Assembly: GCA_963724285.1 (NCBI GenBank)
Contig: CAVRUD010000019.1
Location: 1-64,000, forward strand
Length of the DNA: 64,000 nucleotides
Origin: CAVRUD01 sp963724285
GTDB lineage: Bacteria; Chloroflexota; Chloroflexia; Thermomicrobiales; UBA6265
Direction: 5' to 3'
The notes under the pieces were generated by a model, which ran no database searches, was not told where the DNA came from, and was given only the letters and a program-made list of their open reading frames with translations. Shown here piece after piece: positions 24,300 to 32,983 of this stretch (position 1 is its first letter; each line of letters begins with the position of its first letter). The position numbers were made by a program, and so were the translations under genes.

Positions 24300-26024
24300 T
24301 CAGAACGGAATCAGCGCCGACCAGTGCCCGCTCCGCATCGCCAGCGACCGCTCGATCTCGACCGCCCCGGCCAAGCGCTCCGCGTACGCGAGCGCGTCTA
24401 CCGTCCGATGGAGTTCGCGTAAGGCTTCCGACAGAGTTGCGAGCGGTGATGGCAGCACGTCGTCGATGACGGCCCGGCTCAGGGACAGAGCATTGGGTCG
24501 ATCCAGCCAGCCGCCGTCAGCCCACCAGTTCGTGAGCAGGAGATCGGCCAGCTCGCGGGCCCGGTCCAGCCAAGGCCGTTCCCCGGTGGCCCGGTGCGCC
24601 TCGACAAACGCAGCGACCAGCGCGGCCTGGTCCTCAAGCCAGAAGACGGGGGAGGCATCCGCGCCTGAATCGCGTGCATACCCTTGCGCGGGATCGAGGC
24701 GGCCATCCACCAGCCGCTCCAGTGCCGGCACAAGGGCGGACGCCTCGATCGCGTTTGACCATGGCTTTGCCCTAAGCAGCCAGCGCACGGTTTCCGCCCG
24801 CCAGGCGAGAGCTGGCAGGGAGGTCGCCTGCGGCGCGGGTCGGTGAAGGCGTGCCGCGCGAAGCTGGGCACGTCCCCGCATCAGCCGGGTGCGGAGGATG
24901 TCCACGCTCTCGTGGCTGAACCGGTCCATCTGCTCCATGTCGACGACCCGCCGGAGCGCCTGTCGCTCATGAACCGGCTTGATGTCGTAGTGGAGCGTGA
25001 CGACTTGCAAAAGCACGGGATCGAGCGTGTCCCGAAACTCCTTCGAGGTCCAGGTGTAGTACCCGGTGTCGGAGGCGATGACATCCACACCCTCGCGCAG
25101 GGCCGCCATGCAGAACGAAACCAGGCGGGATGCGATGTCCAGGTACGTGTCGTTCTGCAGCTCGGCAGCCGCCCGGGCGTACACCGCCGCGAGCTGGGCG
25201 TTCAGCGGGATCGGCTTCTCGAAATGCGGCACGATCCAGCGATCGTTCCGCGCGCAGCGGTGGAACCCGCGATCGATCTGGTCCCAGATGCCGCCCCGGA
25301 CCAGTTCGTCAAGCGTCGTTCGCAGCCAGGCAACGATGTCACCGGGAAGGTCTCCGGCGGCGTGCGCATCGAGCAAGGCCCAGAGCAGCGCCGGGCGGGG
25401 ATGCTTAGGTTCCTCGATCAACCCGCCACGTTGTAGGTCCAGCCGTTGGTGGAGTGCGTCCCAATCCGCCTCCACACGTGCGCCTGCGACGGGTTCAGCA
25501 CCGTCCGAGGCAAGCTCTCGGGCTTCCGCGCCAAGACCGTGGGCCTTGACGGGGTAGGTCTCGGCAATGGATTCGAGCAGCGAGGCAAGCGAGGGGTAAA
25601 CGTCGTCTCCCTCGACGGTCATGGTGCAGTAGGCCAGGAAGGGCAGCCCTTCGTGGGTCAGGAAGACCAGCAACGGCGGTCCCGCCGTGCCGGTTAGGGC
25701 CGCGGCTGCCCAACGCCACGTGGCAACGAGGTCCGGGCGCTCATCCGGATTTACCAGCACGGGTACGACCCGGTCTGTCACCAACTGACGCAGGGCATCG
25801 TCTTGTTGGAGGCGGAAGGCGAGGCGCTGCGCGCTGTTTGCCCACCATGGCTCGGCGATCGCGAACATCGGCACGCCGCGGCGCCGTGCCTCCTCGCTTC
25901 CTTCTTCCCACGTCCGCCACGAGAGTGCGGACGTGATGTTCGGCAGATGCTCAGACGCGGTCGGACGGGCGCCGGCCAACGACATGTTCAGTAATGGACG
26001 TTGGTTTGGTCGCATGCGGCTCAT
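24300..26024 (-). CDS. DUF255/YyaL-like protein lacking the thioredoxin Cys pair
   Basis: About 574 residues with the layout of DUF255 proteins (YyaL, spermatogenesis-associated protein 20): N-terminal thioredoxin-like domain, then an (alpha/alpha)6 barrel. Barrel motifs are clear (GGIWDQIDRGFHRCARND, WIVPHFEKPIPLNAQLA, GYYTWTSKEF). The thioredoxin part WEEGSEEARRRGVPMFAIAE reaches the position of the usual SACHWCHVM, but it reads PWWANSAQRL, with no Cys. The redox site is therefore lost. Start is uncertain: no good ribosome-binding site is seen, and an upstream frame runs through a hairpin. Sits between the GMC genes. Confidence 0.8.
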   Translation of the reverse strand: MSRMRPNQRPLLNMSLAGARPTASEHLPNITSALSWRTWEEGSEEARRRGVPMFAIAEPWWANSAQRLAFRLQQDDALRQLVTDRVVPVLVNPDERPDLVATWRWAAAALTGTAGPPLLVFLTHEGLPFLAYCTMTVEGDDVYPSLASLLESIAETYPVKAHGLGAEARELASDGAEPVAGARVEADWDALHQRLDLQRGGLIEEPKHPRPALLWALLDAHAAGDLPGDIVAWLRTTLDELVRGGIWDQIDRGFHRCARNDRWIVPHFEKPIPLNAQLAAVYARAAAELQNDTYLDIASRLVSFCMAALREGVDVIASDTGYYTWTSKEFRDTLDPVLLQVVTLHYDIKPVHERQALRRVVDMEQMDRFSHESVDILRTRLMRGRAQLRAARLHRPAPQATSLPALAWRAETVRWLLRAKPWSNAIEASALVPALERLVDGRLDPAQGYARDSGADASPVFWLEDQAALVAAFVEAHRATGERPWLDRARELADLLLTNWWADGGWLDRPNALSLSRAVIDDVLPSPLATLSEALRELHRTVDALAYAERLAGAVEIERSLAMRSGHWSALIPF

Positions 26025-26038
26025 TTCATACGAGGACA

Positions 26039-26082
26039 GCACAACATGTGGGGATGGAGTAGCCCATCCCCACATGTTGTGC
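26039..26082. terminator. Long perfect hairpin after the GMC gene
   Basis: A 19-bp perfect stem with a 6-base loop, core ACAACATGTGGGGATGG (26041-26057) and its complement at 26064-26080. It begins 14 bases past the stop of the GMC gene. No T run follows on either strand, so it may act as an mRNA-end stabiliser or bidirectional terminator. Confidence 0.6.
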
Positions 26083-26096
26083 ATGGCGCGTGATCG

Positions 26097-27848
26097 CTAG
26101 CTGAACGCCTGAGCGTCGGAGAGGTCGATCTTGTTCTGGAGCACCGCGTCGGCGGTCCAGTACGAAAGCGTCCAGATCGTCTCGGTCGGGTTGTGGCCGG
26201 ACATCGTCGGGAGCAGCGCGCCGCCGCCGACCAAGATGTTCGGGACTTCCCACATCTGGCCGTACTTGTTCGTCACCGACATCGACGGGTCGCTGCCCAT
26301 GCGCAGCCCGCCGGTGTCGTGCGTCATCGTCGCGGTCGGGTTGGCCGTCTCACGTCCCCAGACCCGGGCGGCGCCGGCGGCTTCGAGGATCTCGGTGGCT
26401 TTCTGGTAGATGTACTTGGCCATCCGAGCTTCATTCCGCTTCACCTGGCGCTGGACGCGCGCCACCGGAACGCCGTACTGGTCGACGTAGTTCGGGTCGA
26501 GGTCGATGTAGCTCGTTTCGTACGGCAACGGCTCGGTGAGGATCTGCAGGCTGATGATCCGGTTGAAGTTCTGGAGCCAGTAGTCCTTGAAATCGCGGCC
26601 CCAGCGCGGAATATCGGGCGGGATAATGTTGTACGCCTCGAGCGGATGGCGCTGGCTCGGCGAGCCGATGAAAGCGCCGCGAACGAAGAACTCCTCGTCG
26701 CCCAGTTGCATCTTCTCTTCGGCGTTGTTCTCGCCGTTGTAATCGTCGAGGCCCTGTCGCTGCACCGCCGGGCCGGCCCAGCCGTTCAGGAAGCGGTCGT
26801 CGAAGTACGCGCTGACGCTTGGTCCGGCGCGGTTCATGAAGTACTTACCGACCTGGTCACCACCGGTGATGCCGGAGTAGAGCAGCGTGCGGACGTTCTG
26901 GAAGGTGTAGGCACCCATGTAGAAGATGTCGCCTGGCTGGGTGTGCATTTCGCCGGTGATGAGGTCGAGGTAGTCGACGCTCACCGCACGCCCGTTCTCG
27001 TGGTTGATCCGGAGCACGTGACTGTTCGCCCGGACCTCCATGTTGCCGGTCTCGAGGGCCGTCGGTAGCAACGAGACGAGCGAACTCGCCTTGGAGTCGT
27101 TCCAGCACCCATAGTCGGTGCAGAACGCGCAATAGCTGCACGCCGGTCGCTCAAGGCCGTCCGGGTTGGTGTAGGCCTCGGTGTTGATGGCCGTTGGCAC
27201 GTGGAAGGGATTCAGGCCGAGCTGGAGCGCGCCCTCGCGGAAGGTGATATCCGTCGCGTTGTCGCGCAGCGGACGCATAGGAAAGTCACGGTTCCGCGGG
27301 GCTTCGAACGGATTCCCCTCCTCCGGGTTCACAGGACGGATCTGGCCCTGGATGTTGCCCGGGAACCCCCCGACGCCGATGTGATACTCCATCTTGTCGT
27401 AGTACGGCTCCAGTTCATCGTACGTGAGCGGCCAGTCCTGGATGTTGGCGCCGTCTTCCTCGAGGTAGGCAAGCCGTTCCCGGCCGTACATGTCCTCGAG
27501 GGTGGTGCGAAGCCGGAAATCTTCTTCGTAGTAACGCCACGACTGCCCGGACCAGTGAACCGAGGCGCCGCCAACCATATTGGCCATGATGTACTGGGTC
27601 GGCCGAGCCACCTCGTTCAGGTCGCTGCGGAAGGTCAACGCAACTTCGGACTGCTTGGGAAGCAACTCGCCCCGTTGGGAGAATCGGAGGGTGTCGAAGG
27701 TCCGGCCGGAGAAGTCGTCCGTCGTCCGGTACTCGCCACGCTCGAGCGCGACCACCGAGTAACCGGCCTTGGTGAGCTCCGTTGAGATGGGACCGGCCGC
27801 TGCTCCGTACCCGATGATGACCACGTCTTTTTTTGCCTGCTGAGCCAT
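26097..27848 (-). CDS. GMC-type FAD oxidoreductase (gluconate 2-dehydrogenase-like large subunit)
   Basis: Flavoprotein of 583 residues. FAD motif VVIIGYGAAAGPISTELTKA near residue 9 (GxGxxG-type with Gly-Ala replacement), the GMC signature MVGGASVHWSGQSWRY near 90, and C-terminal domain with SGHNPTETIWTLSYWTAD. A Cys-rich patch CSYCAFCTDYGCW near residue 240 is typical of the gluconate 2-dehydrogenase/choline-dehydrogenase-like subgroup that works with a Tat-exported small subunit. The gene 37 bases upstream encodes just that subunit. It likely oxidises an alcohol or sugar acid at the membrane, passing electrons to the chain. A cytochrome c subunit gene is not present here. Confidence 0.9.
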   Translation of the reverse strand: MAQQAKKDVVIIGYGAAAGPISTELTKAGYSVVALERGEYRTTDDFSGRTFDTLRFSQRGELLPKQSEVALTFRSDLNEVARPTQYIMANMVGGASVHWSGQSWRYYEEDFRLRTTLEDMYGRERLAYLEEDGANIQDWPLTYDELEPYYDKMEYHIGVGGFPGNIQGQIRPVNPEEGNPFEAPRNRDFPMRPLRDNATDITFREGALQLGLNPFHVPTAINTEAYTNPDGLERPACSYCAFCTDYGCWNDSKASSLVSLLPTALETGNMEVRANSHVLRINHENGRAVSVDYLDLITGEMHTQPGDIFYMGAYTFQNVRTLLYSGITGGDQVGKYFMNRAGPSVSAYFDDRFLNGWAGPAVQRQGLDDYNGENNAEEKMQLGDEEFFVRGAFIGSPSQRHPLEAYNIIPPDIPRWGRDFKDYWLQNFNRIISLQILTEPLPYETSYIDLDPNYVDQYGVPVARVQRQVKRNEARMAKYIYQKATEILEAAGAARVWGRETANPTATMTHDTGGLRMGSDPSMSVTNKYGQMWEVPNILVGGGALLPTMSGHNPTETIWTLSYWTADAVLQNKIDLSDAQAFS

Positions 27849-27885
27849 GGGAGCTCCTTCTCTATCTCTAGAGAGTCATCGGATG

Positions 27886-28722
27886 CTAGAGGTCGACGAT
27901 GCTCTGGATGGGGATATCCAGCGGCGCATCCATCGTCAGCTGCTGTTCCTCGGTGTGCACGTAGTACGGCCCACCGTAATGGAGATCGGCCCAGACGCGC
28001 CTGTCGCGGTTACCACCGTAGATTGGGTCCGCGAACAATCCTTCGATCGTATGGGTGCGGAATATCTGGAGGAAGTCGTCGACGCTTGCGATCGCTGGTG
28101 GATCACTACCAGCGACCATGGCCACACCAGTTACCGTGGCGCCACCTGATTGTTCGCTCCCGGTCCCCTCAAAGGCGTCCGTGCTGCCGCCACCCTGGCC
28201 ACCCGCCGTGGGTGTCGCGTTTTCTCCGGGAAGTGGCATGCCCTCGACCTCGAGGTTGTCAGGCTCGGTCGCGGGAGATGCTTCGGGGGATGCTTCTGGA
28301 GTTGCGGCGGTGGTCGTCTGCGGCATACCGAGATGGGTTTCGAGAAACGTGACCTGCTGCTCGGGGCCGAGGTCGGCGAAGTTCGCACCGAGTTCGTCGC
28401 TGGCTGCCTGGTTGACCCAGTCCAAACCGAGACGGTAGACCGGCTGCATATCGATGTACGCGCCGCTCAACGCGCGGTCGATGTACACGGCGACGCCGGC
28501 GTCGCGGCCGCCGACCGTATTCTCGTCGCCGGGCCAGATCTGCTCGGCGAGAGCCTCTACGGTGGGCACCTCGCTCGGGCTAAAGAACGAGTACCCCTCC
28601 CGCAGGTAGTCGGTTTCTTGGGCGAGGAGATCCCGGCTATAGGCAGCCGTGACAACCATTGCGGCCGTCGTGCCAGCGGCACCCTTAAGAAATGTCCGGC
28701 GATCGAGATCGGCTTGTGGCAT
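27886..28722 (-). CDS. Tat-exported gluconate 2-dehydrogenase subunit 3-like protein
   Basis: Exported protein of 278 residues. DRRTFLKGAAGTTAAMVV is a twin-arginine signal, and family sequence follows (FFSPSEVPTVEALAEQIWPG, then DFLQIFRTHTIEGLFADPIY near the end). Between residues about 140 and 205 a Pro/Thr/Ala/Gly-rich insert with ATPEASPEASPATEP interrupts the domain, an extra not found in typical members. The small subunit probably carries its GMC partner across the membrane as a folded complex. The ATG at 28722 is preferred because GGAGA is 7 bases upstream, versus one base for the ATG at 28728. Confidence 0.88.
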   Translation of the reverse strand: MPQADLDRRTFLKGAAGTTAAMVVTAAYSRDLLAQETDYLREGYSFFSPSEVPTVEALAEQIWPGDENTVGGRDAGVAVYIDRALSGAYIDMQPVYRLGLDWVNQAASDELGANFADLGPEQQVTFLETHLGMPQTTTAATPEASPEASPATEPDNLEVEGMPLPGENATPTAGGQGGGSTDAFEGTGSEQSGGATVTGVAMVAGSDPPAIASVDDFLQIFRTHTIEGLFADPIYGGNRDRRVWADLHYGGPYYVHTEEQQLTMDAPLDIPIQSIVDL

Positions 28723-28981
28723 GATCATTCTCCGGCATTAAGTCGAAGCGGAGCGACGTCTGTACTCCCGTCCTGGCAGGTATTCACTGCTCTGGTTGGT
28801 ATTCCTCCTTGCCGGTAGGCTTGGTCCCTGGCTCGCCGGGTATGGACTGAACTCCTATTCCTCCGTGGTTGCGGAAGCGATCAAGTCGTGCCACGGATCG
28901 ACGTCCGACTTGCCGCCAACACTCCTTCGGCACGCCGATCCCTCGGGACGGTGGCGCCCTGATGGATCGGCGCCATGCTCG

Positions 28982-29638
28982 CTAGGTGGCCGGTGTTGCC
29001 TCCGGCGTGGCGTCGGAGCCGTCTGCGGCCGGTGTGGCGTTAGTGCCGGCTGCGGCGAAGATCACCCCGCATGCGATCCGGTCGCCGCTTTCGCCGGACG
29101 GATCGGTCTGGAGATCGTCCTCCCCGGCGTGGATCACGATCGCGCTGCCATCGTCATCGGCGAGGCTGTTTTCTACTCCCGGCTCCAGTGACACCTTGTC
29201 TGTCGTCACGTCCAGGCCGAACGTGCCGACCGCGTCCACTTCGACGTTGCCGAGGTCACCGGCGTGGCTGTTCGTATCCTCCAAGGCCCCATGCGAGGCG
29301 CCGGTGGGATTGAAGTGGCCACCCGCGGACCCGAACGGCGTGTCGCCGGATGGGTCGCAAATTCCGGTCTCGTGGATATGGACGCCGTGCAGCCCGGGCT
29401 CCAGTCCGGAGCCCGACCCCTCCGACGTACTTTGCAAGGTGATCGTGACCCCGTCTGGCGACTCGACCAGGGTCGCGCTGCCGATCACGTCGCCATCCAC
29501 CGTCATGAGGTCAAGCGTGAGTGGCTCGCCCATCGCGGATGTGCCAACTGGCGTTGAATCCTGCGCCGCAACGGCGCCTCCGCCTATTGCCAGCGACGCG
29601 GTCAGTAAGCCAGCTGCAATGCGTGTGCGAATGCCCAT
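28982..29638 (-). CDS. Exported Cu/Zn superoxide dismutase family protein
   Basis: Exported protein of 218 residues: signal peptide (RTRIAAGLLTASLAIGGGAV), then a Cu/Zn SOD beta-barrel. Metal ligands are visible in GVHIHETGIC (two His), GGHFNPTGASHG (His and Zn-site His), HAGDLGN (His, Asp region) and IVIHAGEDD (Cu His). Cys in GIC and in RIACGVIF form the conserved disulfide. It removes extracytoplasmic superoxide. A C-terminal tail ATPAADGSDATPEATPAT extends past the domain. ATG at 29638 is chosen because GGGGGTTCCC precedes it and the signal peptide begins there. Confidence 0.92.
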   Translation of the reverse strand: MGIRTRIAAGLLTASLAIGGGAVAAQDSTPVGTSAMGEPLTLDLMTVDGDVIGSATLVESPDGVTITLQSTSEGSGSGLEPGLHGVHIHETGICDPSGDTPFGSAGGHFNPTGASHGALEDTNSHAGDLGNVEVDAVGTFGLDVTTDKVSLEPGVENSLADDDGSAIVIHAGEDDLQTDPSGESGDRIACGVIFAAAGTNATPAADGSDATPEATPAT

Positions 29639-29816
29639 AGGGAACCCCCAGATGCTCGTGCGAGTGGTCCAAGCGCCGCGGATGGTGGGATCACCGGTGA
29701 TCACGATGCACCAGAGATCTCCCGTGCGCGGAGTTCTTGGCAAGAAGCGTGCCGCGTGTGGACCGTTTTCTCGCCAGTGCGGGCACCAACACCCGACTAC
29801 ACGAAATTGGCCTGTG

Positions 29817-30719
29817 CTAGCCGTACATCTGTCGGAGCGCATCAATCCCGGAGAACAGCAAATCGGCTCGCTTCAACTCCACCCCGGCCGTGATCGCATG
29901 CAGAGGACCAGCCCGGCGGTACATCACCCGCCGGCGCCAGATCCCATCCCGGGTCGCAGCGTCATCGGTATACAGGGCGAGGACGCTCTGGGCCAACTCG
30001 TCGGGGAACCCGGAGAAATCGAGGGCAGAGTCGGCCACCATGGCGTCGCCGAAGTCGATCACTCCGCTCAAATTTCCATCGGCATCGACCAGGAGGTGCT
30101 CCATGGCCAGATCACCGTGGATCAGCATCGGCTCGAAGTCGAGCCGTGCCCGATCGGCCAGCATCTGTTCCCAGTCGGCGACGAACCGCGCGAACACGTC
30201 CGCCGGCAAATGGGGTTCCGCACCAGCTCTGACGTTCATGTACAGCGCCGCGTGCCGGTCCATCCAGGCACGCGGCGCGAAGGCCGGTGCACCAAGTTCG
30301 ACCGCTCTATCCGTGGGGAACGTATGGAGCGCCCGGAGGAATGCCGCCAGAGCTGGAGCGATTGCCGCGCCGGCATCTGGTGCCCACCCGAGATTATCAG
30401 CGGGTGTTCCTGCCAGCTTTTGATATCCAACGATGTGCCATGCGTAGATCGTGGTCGGTCCAGACACAAACTCAAACGCAGGTATTGGTACAGCGATCGT
30501 CGGGATAAGTGCTGGAACGAGCTGGATCTCCTTACGCAGCGTGGCGTCCACGCCGGACCGCTTCGGGAATCGGAAGACGTGGCTGCCGTTTACCTCGAAA
30601 ACAGTGCTGTCCCAGCCCTCCGCCAGGTAGCCCAGCGACTCGATTGCCAGGCCTGGGAATGCCGCGCGCAACGCTGCTCGGCATTCGCCCTCCGTGGTAA
30701 CGGCCTGAAGAACGGTCAC
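29817..30719 (-). CDS. Aminoglycoside phosphotransferase (APH) family protein
   Basis: Kinase-fold phosphotransferase of 300 residues. The ATP-binding lobe starts GYLAEGWDSTVFEVNGSHVF (glycine-loop region, then FRFPKR with the Lys). The catalytic loop is MLIHGDLAMEHLLVD near residue 205, and the Mg-binding motif is GVIDFGDAM near 222. Some family members modify antibiotics, but many phosphorylate sugars or other small molecules, so resistance is not implied. GTG start at 30719. It is monocistronic, facing no obvious partner. Confidence 0.88.
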   Translation of the reverse strand: MTVLQAVTTEGECRAALRAAFPGLAIESLGYLAEGWDSTVFEVNGSHVFRFPKRSGVDATLRKEIQLVPALIPTIAVPIPAFEFVSGPTTIYAWHIVGYQKLAGTPADNLGWAPDAGAAIAPALAAFLRALHTFPTDRAVELGAPAFAPRAWMDRHAALYMNVRAGAEPHLPADVFARFVADWEQMLADRARLDFEPMLIHGDLAMEHLLVDADGNLSGVIDFGDAMVADSALDFSGFPDELAQSVLALYTDDAATRDGIWRRRVMYRRAGPLHAITAGVELKRADLLFSGIDALRQMYG

Positions 30720-30738
30720 TGTCTTTCCGGCTCCCCTG

Positions 30739-30872
30739 CTACACGACGATTCGATACGGTTTCCAGATCTCCTTCAGCACGGGCGGATGGCAGCGATCGC
30801 CTCCTCGTCGAACTCGACGCCGAGACCCGGCGTGGTCGGATGATAGTGGTGACTTTCACGGATTAAGACCTC
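30739..30872 (-). pseudogene. C-terminal remnant of an enolase-superfamily enzyme
   Basis: Minus-strand tail SHHYHPTTPGLGVEFDEEAI followed, after one frameshift, by LKEIWKPYRIVV and a stop at 30739. Both pieces match the ending of mannonate/galactonate-dehydratase-type enzymes. Nothing upstream of about 30872 continues the gene; a family 2 repeat begins there. Confidence 0.55.
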
Positions 30873-30940
30873 GCCCCCTCCCCCCGAACAGCCCTCACCC
30901 CCCGCTGCGGCAAGGGGACGTGGCCCCGGGGTTTAGGGGA
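30871..30940. repeat. GC-rich repeat (family 2)
   Basis: CCCCCTCCCCCC with CCGCTGCGGCAAGGGG and a closing GGGGTTTAGGGG. It resembles the segments near 3046 and 54401. It overlaps the 3' end of the Gfo/Idh/MocA gene. Confidence 0.5.
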
Positions 30941-32032
30941 CAATATTCACCCACCGCCCCTCGTCCAACGAAGCCCGAATCGCCGTCAGCACCCGCTGCA
31001 CCTCGAGGCCATCATTAAACGTCGGGCCGGTCGCTCGTCCCGCGCGGATGTCTCCAACGAAGCTGTCGATCAACCCCGCGTTGTAGCGAGCGAACAGTCC
31101 CAACGGGAAGGGGCCGGAATCGATAGCGGCATCATGTTCAGGGGTGTGGTCGAGGAGGACGGTTGGTTCCGGCGAGTCGACCGTTGCCCCGATGAGGAGT
31201 TCGCTGCGGCGTGTCGTCGGGTCCGGCTGCCAGGCCAACGAACCACGCGATCCGTAGATGCGCACGCCGCCCCCTCCGATCGGCAGCGAAGACCAACCAG
31301 TCCGGAAGGTTGCATCGCCGCCGTTGGCATAGACACCAATCCAGGCGGTCATGTCGTCCACGTCAACGTCGCCCCGACCCCCGCCCGGCAGCGGGCGCTC
31401 GGGGATGGCGGTAACGCCGTGGGCGACGACCTGCGAGATGGGCCCGCCGAACCAGAGGGCGAGGTCGATGCCGTGCGAGCCATACTCAGCGAACGCGCCG
31501 CCGTTGGCCCGGGAACGCTCCATCTTCCAGTGCCGTGGCCGGTCTGGGTCGATGAATTGGGCGTTGACGGAGTGAAACTCGAAGCCGCGCAACTCGCCGA
31601 CGTATCCCTCGTCCACCAGAACCTTCATGCGCGCGACCACAGGAGAGAAGCGCATCAAGAACCCGAGCTTTGCCACCACACCCGCCCCGCGGGCGGCCAG
31701 GTGCATCTCCTTTGCCTGGGCAAGGTCGTAAGCCAGCGGTTTTCGCAGAGGACGTGGCAGCCGGCGGCAAGAGCATCTAGCACCTGACGATGGTGCGTAT
31801 CGACCGGGGTCGCAATCACGACCGCATCGATCTGCCCGGGATTCGCCCAGAGCGCCGCCGCGTCTCGTTCAATCCGAGGAACGAAGTACCTCGCTGACGC
31901 GGCGGCCGCCTCCGTGGCATCAGGCTCAACGATGGCCACGACCTCGACGTCCGGCCGCGCCGCCAGTGTTGCCAGGTGCGCTCGTGTTCCCCAGGCTCCG
32001 AGGCCGATCACGGCGACCCGCAACCGGGCCAT
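30933..32032 (-). CDS. Gfo/Idh/MocA family oxidoreductase (one frameshift)
   Basis: NAD(P)-dependent sugar or inositol dehydrogenase-type protein, about 366 residues when read across the break. The Rossmann motif VIGLGAWGTRAH is near residue 10, and CHVLCEKPLAYDLAQA, with the family's EKP motif, spans the frameshift at about 31735-31742. The sequence has GAAAACCG where GAAAAACCG would restore the frame, a homopolymer-type slip. The second domain includes GGAFAEYGSHGIDLALWFGG with the catalytic region. ATG at 32032. Probably cytoplasmic sugar oxidation; substrate unknown. Confidence 0.85.
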
Positions 32033-32476
32033 TCGCTTGTTCTCTTCCACGCCCACCCTCACCCCAAATACCGGTTCCTTAGATTCCCAAGACGTTGGGA
32101 TCGTAGCGGGTCAATCGTCGACTGTCTCGTCGCTCGCCTGGCCTCCGTGTTTAAGGGCATCGGGGACACGACCCGGTGCCCTGAGATTCAGCGCGGCATT
32201 GGCGGCCGCAGCAATGGTCAACGCTCCAAGAAAGAGGCAGATCGTGTCGATCGGTCCAAACGCGATGCCCCAAACACTGCCCCAATTCTTCGCCGACTGC
32301 CTCAGGATACAGGCCTGCTACTGCGCTCGGGCAAGCGTGTCGGAATTGGCTGTCCCGAGCGGAAGAGCGAGCTATCAGGACCGCCTGAATCCCACTCGTC
32401 GTTCAGCGCGAAAGGCAGCCAAGATGGACAAACGAACTGGAGGAGACCGCAGTTCCGTTGTCGCCAGACCAGGTTG
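32033..32476. other. Gap with a possible truncated membrane ORF
   Basis: No confident gene. The minus strand between 32110 and about 32310 can encode FGPIDTICLFLGALTIAAAA and continue to GGQASDETVDD with a stop, which looks like the end of a small membrane protein. It has no ATG or GTG start and an in-frame stop just upstream, so I leave it as a possible fragment. Confidence 0.3.
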
Positions 32477-32812
32477 ATGATCCCGCGTGGTTCGGCTCAG
32501 GAGCTTACTCCTGAAAACGCGACCAAGGTCCGTATCTTTGCGACTTGGAATAGCCCCGCCCCCCATTGGACCGAGGTCACCGGGGAAAACGGCCACCCGG
32601 CCTTCCGGGGGCGCTGCTGCAAGAAGGTCTACCGCACCTTCACCCATGCCGCCGCCGATGCCCGCACCATCCGCTACCGCGATGGCCAGCGGGACGCGGC
32701 CAGGGCCTATTGGTGCCGGCGGTGCCGCGGATTCCATGTAGGGCGACCGGGCGGGTCGCGCCACGAGCGCGTGTTTCAGATCCGGCCGGGATCGGACCTT
32801 CGCGCGGCCTGA
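32477..32812 (+). CDS. Small CxxC-containing protein
   Basis: Basic protein of 111 residues. The C-terminal half carries CCKKVYRTFTHAAADARTIRY and then AYWCRRCRGFHVGRP, a pattern (tandem Cys pairs, short basic helix, Cys-x-x-Cys-x-x-[YFW]-H) resembling small zinc-ribbon-like bacterial proteins of unknown function. The N-terminal half is not recognisable. The ATG at 32477 has only a weak AGG upstream, so the true start may lie a few codons away. Confidence 0.5.
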   Translation: MIPRGSAQELTPENATKVRIFATWNSPAPHWTEVTGENGHPAFRGRCCKKVYRTFTHAAADARTIRYRDGQRDAARAYWCRRCRGFHVGRPGGSRHERVFQIRPGSDLRAA

Positions 32813-32983
32813 CTAGCTCCCCGATATCCGGCGTTGCGGCGCGTTTGCAACGCACTCGTCTGTTCGCACCGCTTGCAGAATGTGTAAGACTGGCTTCGCA
32901 ACGACGAAAGGCGTCTTTGCCGGGCCAACCTGGTTGCGTGCTTCAGTTGGAGACACCAGCCGGGATTGAAAGGGAGTAATTGC

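Noticed and set aside
29817..30719. Aminoglycoside-resistance gene
   Set aside because: The kinase fold is shared with many metabolic enzymes, and there is no mobile element or resistance context.
28986..30866. A 626-codon plus-strand reading frame
   Set aside because: It is antisense to the SOD and phosphotransferase genes, has Arg/Ser/Pro-rich shadow composition and no domain.
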